Assembly (NCBI GenBank): GCA_018780035.1
Contig: JADMKE010000004.1
Location: 179,776 to 243,775, forward strand
Direction: 5' to 3'
DNA length: 64,000 bases
Source of the DNA: Candidatus Sericytochromatia bacterium
GTDB taxonomy: Bacteria; Cyanobacteriota; Sericytochromatia; UBA7694
Part shown: positions 59,380 through 64,000 of the stretch, piece after piece
Numbering within the stretch: position 1 is the first letter of the stretch
How the letters are laid out: the number at the start of each line of letters is the position of its first letter
Made by a program: the position numbers and the translations under genes
The notes under the pieces: generated by a model
The model's input: only the letters and a program-made list of their open reading frames with translations
Told to the model about the DNA's origin: nothing
Databases searched by the model: none

Positions 59380-60699
59380 CTAACGCACCAAATCGAATTC
59401 CATTAATACGTCTTCGGCGGCTTTGCCTGCACGCCCCACGGCCCCGGCGACAATCAATGCCTGTTTGGGGTTCTGGGCGGCAAAGACCAAGCCTCTGGCT
59501 GTCAGGTCTGCGCCGCTGCGCAGGCCGTTGCCAATCCATTCGGCGGTCTGAACGGGGTTGAGACCCTTCAAGCTATCGAGCGGATTGAGGATAATTTTAC
59601 CAATTTTGTCAAAGCCATCGCCAATTTTGTGAAAGCCGCTGGCAATGCCGTTGAAGACCTTGCTGGGAGCGGCGATCACTTTGTCGATGCCGCCGCCAAT
59701 CAATTGACCGACGGTGCGACTCTGTTCTGCTGCCACGGTCACGACTTCTGCACTTGTCAGTGCAGGAGCGACGTTGTCGACGGCCTGGGCCATTTCAACC
59801 ATGGTCTGAGGTGTGACCACCTGGGCTACCTCATCTGCATTTTGCATCATTTTGCCAACGCTCTTCAGGGCGCCACCGCCGCCGCTACTGCCGGCATGCA
59901 TGGTACCGCTCATCACGGTTTTGCCAATTTCGATATTGCCGATATTGATGTTAACGGTTGCACCAGCAGCGACATTTTCAACATTCACGAGTTTTTCAAT
60001 CAAAACATCACCGACTTGGCTGGTGACATTATTCGCGGCGCTGCCACCTGCAACTTTGCCCACATCATCAAGCACATCTGCCACAGGCGGAGGTGTAACC
60101 GCCGGCGTCGGTGGCACGGGCGGAGGCGTTGGCGTCGGTGTCGGTGCCGGCCCCGGCGGGTTTCCGGGGGGCTTGCTGCCATTAAAACTGGCGGCAATCA
60201 CGGTGACGTCGACAGCCAAACGGCCAACAGCTTCACCATAACGGCCCTGTTGAATCGCTTGAGAATAGGGTTTAACAATGCCATTGGCAATTTTAAAGGG
60301 AAGCGTGACAATGCCTTCGGCCGTTTGAATCGGGTTGCTGACGGCATGAACCGCCACGCCACCGACCCATTGGGCTGATTTGATGGGGTGGGTGACGACA
60401 TTGCTGGCCACTTTGCCCAAGAAAAACAGGCCGTGGCCCATGTCATAAATGGCTTTGCCTGCGCCTGTAAAAACGCCTGCCACAAAATCGCCTGCATTTT
60501 TATCACGGGTCGACTCATAATTGTCGACTTTCATGGTCGGGGGCTGCATGGGGCCAGACTGGATGGGCAAGGTATAGCTGGGGGTATAAGGCGCAGCATA
60601 AGGGGCCGGAGCATAGCTCGGTGCGACGGCTTGCTGATAACCGACAGGGTTCATTCCTGCCAGCAGGGCCGCTTGATTGCTGTTGTAACCGATGGTCAT
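59380..60699 (-). CDS. Leaderless hypothetical protein, Pro-rich with amphipathic glycine-rich segments
   Basis: A 439-residue protein that I cannot assign. It has a Tyr/Pro/Ala-rich head (MTIGYNSNQAALLAGMNP, then repeats of YAPAPYAAPYTPSY type). A moderately hydrophobic stretch follows (AGVFTGAGKAIYDMGHGLFFLGKVASNVV), then QQGRYGEAVGRLAVDVTVIAA, a pure proline-threonine linker (about 178-210) and a Val/Ala-rich remainder. No signal peptide is present. The GEAVGRLAVDV part resembles GEIGQAAGDTLRAMG of the protein at 10.55 kb. The upstream region has GGAGG eight bases before the ATG. Confidence 0.72.
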   Translation of the reverse strand: MTIGYNSNQAALLAGMNPVGYQQAVAPSYAPAPYAAPYTPSYTLPIQSGPMQPPTMKVDNYESTRDKNAGDFVAGVFTGAGKAIYDMGHGLFFLGKVASNVVTHPIKSAQWVGGVAVHAVSNPIQTAEGIVTLPFKIANGIVKPYSQAIQQGRYGEAVGRLAVDVTVIAASFNGSKPPGNPPGPAPTPTPTPPPVPPTPAVTPPPVADVLDDVGKVAGGSAANNVTSQVGDVLIEKLVNVENVAAGATVNINIGNIEIGKTVMSGTMHAGSSGGGGALKSVGKMMQNADEVAQVVTPQTMVEMAQAVDNVAPALTSAEVVTVAAEQSRTVGQLIGGGIDKVIAAPSKVFNGIASGFHKIGDGFDKIGKIILNPLDSLKGLNPVQTAEWIGNGLRSGADLTARGLVFAAQNPKQALIVAGAVGRAGKAAEDVLMEFDLVR

Positions 60700-60824
60700 A
60701 ATGTCCTCCAGGGCATAATCTCCACAAGTATTATCCTAACATCCTTTTGAGATCTTACGTCAAAAAAGAAATTTGTTTCTAAAAGGCCCTTATGTTTAGA
60801 TTAAATTTTGTAAAGCTTGGCTGT

Positions 60825-61427
60825 TTAAGCGCCGAGTTGATTGAGCAAAAACCGGATCACTTCATCCGCATCCGACATGTCTGCAGAGGGCGGCAAAAGG
60901 CCCCAAGCTCTGGCAATTTCATCGGGTTCATAGCCCAGGGCCAAGAGGGTCATTTCGACTTCTTCTTGTACACCGGGCTCGAGAGGTCCTTCGGTGAGTG
61001 CCACGGGCACATTCGGGTAGAGCTTGGCGAGCTTTTCGCGCAGTTCGAGAATGATCCGCTGGGCGGTTTTTTGGCCAATGCCGGGTGCTCGGCTGAGCAC
61101 TTTGGGTTGGTTGCCTGCAATGGCACCGACAATTTCGGCCACATTTAAGGCTGAGACAATCGCCAAAGCTGTGCGCAGGCCCACGCCACTGACCTTATTC
61201 AAAAGCAAAAACAATTCTTTTTCTTGGCGGGATTCAAAGCCAAACAATTCCATGCTATCTTCGCGGTGGGCCAACCAGGTCAAAATTGTGACTTCGTTTT
61301 GGCTCTCGCTCTGCAATTGCAGTCGGTAGCGCTCGCTGAGTTGGATTTCGTAACCCACGCCCATCACGTCCACGACAATCGTTTGGCTGCCAAAGTGGAC
61401 GGGTTTGCCCCTTAAAAAGGCGATCAT
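60825..61427 (-). CDS. ruvA: Holliday junction branch migration protein RuvA
   Basis: A 200-residue DNA-binding protein that holds the four-way junction for the RuvB motor. The N-terminal OB domain starts MIAFLRGKPVHFGSQTIVVDVMGVGYEI. Two helix-hairpin-helix motifs follow (LNKVSGVGLRTALAIVSAL and APGIGQKTAQRIILELREKL). The C-terminal domain III that contacts RuvB is present (EVEMTLLALGYEPDEIARA). AAGGAG eight bases upstream fixes the start at 61427, which overlaps the mazG stop by four bases (ATGA). It is the last gene of the PPIase-mazG-ruvA operon. Confidence 0.96.
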   Translation of the reverse strand: MIAFLRGKPVHFGSQTIVVDVMGVGYEIQLSERYRLQLQSESQNEVTILTWLAHREDSMELFGFESRQEKELFLLLNKVSGVGLRTALAIVSALNVAEIVGAIAGNQPKVLSRAPGIGQKTAQRIILELREKLAKLYPNVPVALTEGPLEPGVQEEVEMTLLALGYEPDEIARAWGLLPPSADMSDADEVIRFLLNQLGA

Positions 61428-62896
61428 CCCACCTGCTCCTTGGCGCGATTCCAGAGCTGATCCCACTCTTTTATAGAGAGATCTTTTAAGCTGCGGCCAT
61501 CCAACTCCCTTTCCATGGCCTGAAAACGCCGCCGAAAGCGGGCATTGGTCTGGCGCAGGGCATCTTCGGGATCGAGTTTGTACCAGCGAGCCAAATTGAC
61601 CAGGGTAAACATCACATCGCCCAATTCATGGAAGATCGCCTCGGGTTCGTCTTGCTCGCAGGCTTCGAGCAATTCGGCGTATTCTTCGGCAATTTTAGCG
61701 AGCACACCCGCGCGCTCGGGCCAGTCAAAGCCGACATGGGCGACTTTTTTGCCAATTTTTTCGGCCAAACTCAGCGATGGCAAGGCTGCCGGCAAATCGG
61801 AGAGCACCGAAACAGCCTCTGAGTCCAGGGCTTTGGCGGCTTTTTCTTGGGCTTTGAGTTCTTCCCATTGCTGCTTGACTTCTTCGGGGGTTGCGAGTTC
61901 GGGGCCTTGACCAAAGACATGGGGGTGGCGGTAGATCAGCTTTTCGGCAATACCCAACGCCACTTCATCAAGTTCAAAATCCCCTTCGTCTTGAGCGACC
62001 TGGGACTGCAAGTAGACCTGCAAAAGCAAGTCGCCCAACTCTTCGCAGATTGCGTCGGGGTCTTCTTGTTCAATTGCATCAACGACTTCATAGGCCTCTT
62101 CGAGCACATATTTGCGCAGGCTCTGGGGGGTCTGTTTCAGATCCCAGGGGCAGCCACCCTCCGGGTCGCGCAGCCGGGCCACAACCCAGCGCAGGTACTC
62201 AAGTGGGGCCAGGGTTTCTGGGCCACCAACAGGCAGATACAAAGTGGTCAAATGGTCAATCCAGTCCACGCGGTCGAGATCTTCGAGTGGCAGTGTTTCG
62301 ACCTGCTGATCTTCGCAGCCTGCCGCGCGCACCAAGACAATCTCAGTCTCTGGATCGAGGCGTTCAAGCAGGGTCAATTTGACCTCGGAAGCCACGGGCA
62401 GAGAATAGATCTGGGTGATGAGTTGCGGTTTGCGAAAGTCGAGCTGATTGGGTTCGAGGCCCAGGGCATCGAGAATCACCAGACCATTGCTGGGATCCAC
62501 CCCCACCGCTTCGAGCACCACGTCGACACAGCTCACCGCCGTGTGTAAAACGACTTCCACGCCCTGTTGCTCTGCCGCAGCCAATAATTGTTGTACCGTG
62601 CTCTCAGCCACCAGCGGGTGGCCGGGAACGGCATAGACAATCTGGCCCTGGGCTTCGGCCTCTGACCACAATTGCCCGACAATCCGCTGGTACAGGCTGT
62701 CAAAATTGGCCGCCTGTTCATAAAAACTGTCAAAGCTGGTAAAGGTGCAGCCCCAGGCCTGCAATTCGAGCACCGTCGGGTGAACGGCCGTGCGCAAATA
62801 AACCGGGTTGCCTGCCATCAGCAGGTCGCGGGTTTCCAAAGTTAAAAAGCGGGCGGGACCCGGTCCGAGCCCCACCACATCAATGCGTCGGGTCAT
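61424..62896 (-). CDS. mazG: Tetrapyrrole-methylase-like/MazG fusion pyrophosphohydrolase (YabN type)
   Basis: A 490-residue protein with the architecture of B. subtilis YabN. Residues 1-220 form a SAM-dependent tetrapyrrole (corrin/porphyrin) methylase-like domain (IDVVGLGPGPARFLTLET, IVYAVPGHPLVAESTVQQLL). Two MazG modules follow, at about 225-340 (CPWDLKQTPQSLRKYVLEEAYEVVDAI and CEELGDLLLQVYLQSQ) and 380-485 (AEEYAELLEACE and FHELGDVMFTLVNLARW). MazG splits nucleoside triphosphates to monophosphates and pyrophosphate, clearing abnormal dNTPs. The EExxE and ExxD metal ligands are intact in both modules. It is five bases from the PPIase stop and overlaps ruvA. Confidence 0.93.
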   Translation of the reverse strand: MTRRIDVVGLGPGPARFLTLETRDLLMAGNPVYLRTAVHPTVLELQAWGCTFTSFDSFYEQAANFDSLYQRIVGQLWSEAEAQGQIVYAVPGHPLVAESTVQQLLAAAEQQGVEVVLHTAVSCVDVVLEAVGVDPSNGLVILDALGLEPNQLDFRKPQLITQIYSLPVASEVKLTLLERLDPETEIVLVRAAGCEDQQVETLPLEDLDRVDWIDHLTTLYLPVGGPETLAPLEYLRWVVARLRDPEGGCPWDLKQTPQSLRKYVLEEAYEVVDAIEQEDPDAICEELGDLLLQVYLQSQVAQDEGDFELDEVALGIAEKLIYRHPHVFGQGPELATPEEVKQQWEELKAQEKAAKALDSEAVSVLSDLPAALPSLSLAEKIGKKVAHVGFDWPERAGVLAKIAEEYAELLEACEQDEPEAIFHELGDVMFTLVNLARWYKLDPEDALRQTNARFRRRFQAMERELDGRSLKDLSIKEWDQLWNRAKEQVG

Positions 62897-62901
62897 GATC
62901 T

Positions 62902-64000
62902 TTAATGATCGTGTCCGTCACCGGCTTTGGTCTCAGTCTGGCCAGCGGGAGCTTCACCAGGAGCGCCTTGGCCGGGTTGACCTTCAACGGGTTTGTCGCC
63001 GGGCTTGCCTTCTGCTGCAGGAGCGGCGGGCGGAGCGGCGGTCATTTTTTCGTTGATCTCGATTTTGGACTTGGCTTTGAGCTGTTTGAGCCAGTCTTCA
63101 AAGGTTTTTTGTTTTTTCTCGCGATCGAGTTGGGCGCGGATGCTCTCTTTGACTTCGGGGAAGCCTTTGGTCATGGCGGGTACGGAGGCGCCCCGTTTAA
63201 TGATGTGGTAGCCAAAACGGGTTTTGACGGGAGCGGCAATGAGTTCGCCCTCTTTGAGCTTCCAGGCAGCCTCTTCAAATTCGGCCACCATCATGCCTTT
63301 GCCAAAAGCACCCAGTTCTCCCCCAACGTCTTTGTTGGAGGTGTCGTCGGAGTTTTCTTTGGCCAATTTGGCAAAGTCAGCGCCGCCTTGCAATTGAGCC
63401 AAGAGTGCATCAGCCTTGGTTTTGGCTTTGGTTTCTTGATCTTTTTTGCCCTCTTCGGCTTTGACAAGAATGTGCTGGGCCTTGATTTTCTCAGGCTCTT
63501 TGTACATATCCATGTGGCCATCGTAGTACTTTTTCAGCTCGGCATCGTCAATTTTGATCTTTTCGATCACCTTCTGATAGAGTTTGCTCAGCAAAATCTG
63601 CTGTTTAAACTGGGTTTCGAATTCTTCGTAGGTGTATTTGTTGCGCTCAAGATCTTCGTCAAAGGTCTTGCGGTTGCCTTGGTAGCGCGCTTTGAGCAAT
63701 TCATCAAATTTGCTCTTGAACTCGTCTTCTTTGACATCGAGGCCCATGGTGGTGGCTTCCTGTTTCATCAGGGACATTTCAACCAGGGAGTTCATGATGT
63801 TTTTCTTGAGATTGACCAACATGGTCTGACCGGCGGCGGAGTTGAAGTCCATACCGATTTGGCCTGCGTATTGCTTCTTGGCGCGTTCGACATAGGTGGC
63901 AAATTCTTCGGTGCTGATTACCTGACCATTGACTTTGGCGGCAAAGGCGGTTTGTCCGGCCCAAATAAAGCTACCGGCGGCAGCTGCGCTGCCAATAATC
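62902..64000 (-). CDS. Parvulin-type peptidyl-prolyl isomerase (SurA/PrsA-like), 5' end outside the window
   Basis: The frame remains open from the ATG at 63852 up to the window edge, adding 49 codons that encode a hydrophobic stretch and AKVNGQVISTEEFATYVERAKK, the usual start of a SurA_N/PrsA chaperone domain. The gene is therefore cut by the window and its real start lies beyond 64000. The visible part has the chaperone helices (about 100 residues) and a parvulin domain beginning IKAQHILVKAEEGKK and ending GELGAFGKGMMVAEFEEAAWKL ... TRFGYHIIKR. A Pro/Ala-rich tail ending GDGHDH follows. It would fold exported or outer-membrane proteins in the periplasm. It leads an operon with mazG and ruvA. 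Confidence 0.92.
   Translation of the reverse strand, partial: IIGSAAAAGSFIWAGQTAFAAKVNGQVISTEEFATYVERAKKQYAGQIGMDFNSAAGQTMLVNLKKNIMNSLVEMSLMKQEATTMGLDVKEDEFKSKFDELLKARYQGNRKTFDEDLERNKYTYEEFETQFKQQILLSKLYQKVIEKIKIDDAELKKYYDGHMDMYKEPEKIKAQHILVKAEEGKKDQETKAKTKADALLAQLQGGADFAKLAKENSDDTSNKDVGGELGAFGKGMMVAEFEEAAWKLKEGELIAAPVKTRFGYHIIKRGASVPAMTKGFPEVKESIRAQLDREKKQKTFEDWLKQLKAKSKIEINEKMTAAPPAAPAAEGKPGDKPVEGQPGQGAPGEAPAGQTETKAGDGHDH

Noticed and set aside
1..64000. Prophage, insertion sequence, plasmid or defence island
   Set aside because: No transposase, integrase, phage structural, CRISPR-Cas or restriction gene was recognised, and composition is even across the window.

Overview
The window is about 64 kb of ordinary-density bacterial chromosome at roughly 50% GC. 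It carries many Gram-negative lipoproteins, a respiratory complex I block, FtsY, NusB, RuvA and a parvulin chaperone. Pilin-like domains of the 'LQTLVETYGV..GG.YP' type, DUF151, GtrA and leaderless proline-rich proteins give it the look of a non-photosynthetic relative of Cyanobacteria (the Sericytochromatia/Blackallbacteria/Melainabacteria neighbourhood). That placement is an impression from gene style and was not tested by any search.

Layout. 1-7.0 kb: end of a small gene, a DUF5995 protein, SppA, a lipoprotein amidase, then on the minus strand a TPR/OGT-like glycosyltransferase followed by two single-domain response regulators. 7.1-15.2 kb: DUF151 nuclease-like protein, a FliK-like protein, an FAH-family hydrolase, a leaderless hypothetical, ornithine aminotransferase (minus), and a large exported protein holding two copies of a pilin-like domain. 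15.3-18.4 kb (minus): coiled-coil protein, methyltransferase, GNAT acetyltransferase. 18.43-19.18 kb: no credible protein gene. The minus strand reads as a highly structured RNA of about 745 nt with a consensus promoter and a U-rich end; this is the most unusual object in the window. 19.3-25.5 kb: DUF4234 membrane protein, then ethanolamine-type permease, glutamine-synthetase-like ligase, Fe-alcohol dehydrogenase and aldehyde dehydrogenase, which together fit a gamma-glutamylated ethanolamine catabolic route.

25.6-33.3 kb: CBS-pair protein, M20 peptidase and LhgO (minus), two lipoproteins (minus), transaldolase/FSA with an overlapping small lipoprotein, then tRNA-Thr(UGU), tRNA-Tyr(GUA) and tRNA-Thr(GGU). 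33.4-39.4 kb: nuoJKLMN, without nuoA-I. 39.4-42.5 kb: two small proteins and a hybrid sensor kinase that appears to lack both phosphorylatable histidines. 42.8-46.5 kb: GtrA, NusB, FtsY, another pilin-like membrane protein, low-molecular-weight tyrosine phosphatase. 46.7-51.7 kb: TPR protein, a beta-propeller lipoprotein, a Tyr-Gly repeat lipoprotein, an envelope protein. 51.7-56.3 kb: a giant membrane protein of about 1535 residues. 56.3-60.7 kb (minus): FAD oxidoreductase, a permuted-papain amidase-like protein, a leaderless hypothetical. 60.8-64 kb (minus): an operon of a parvulin PPIase (cut by the window end), a YabN-like MazG and RuvA.

Several starts were moved inward from the longest open frame where a ribosome binding site, promoter or signal peptide decided the matter; each entry says so. 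Domain assignments come from motif recognition by eye, and no database was consulted.
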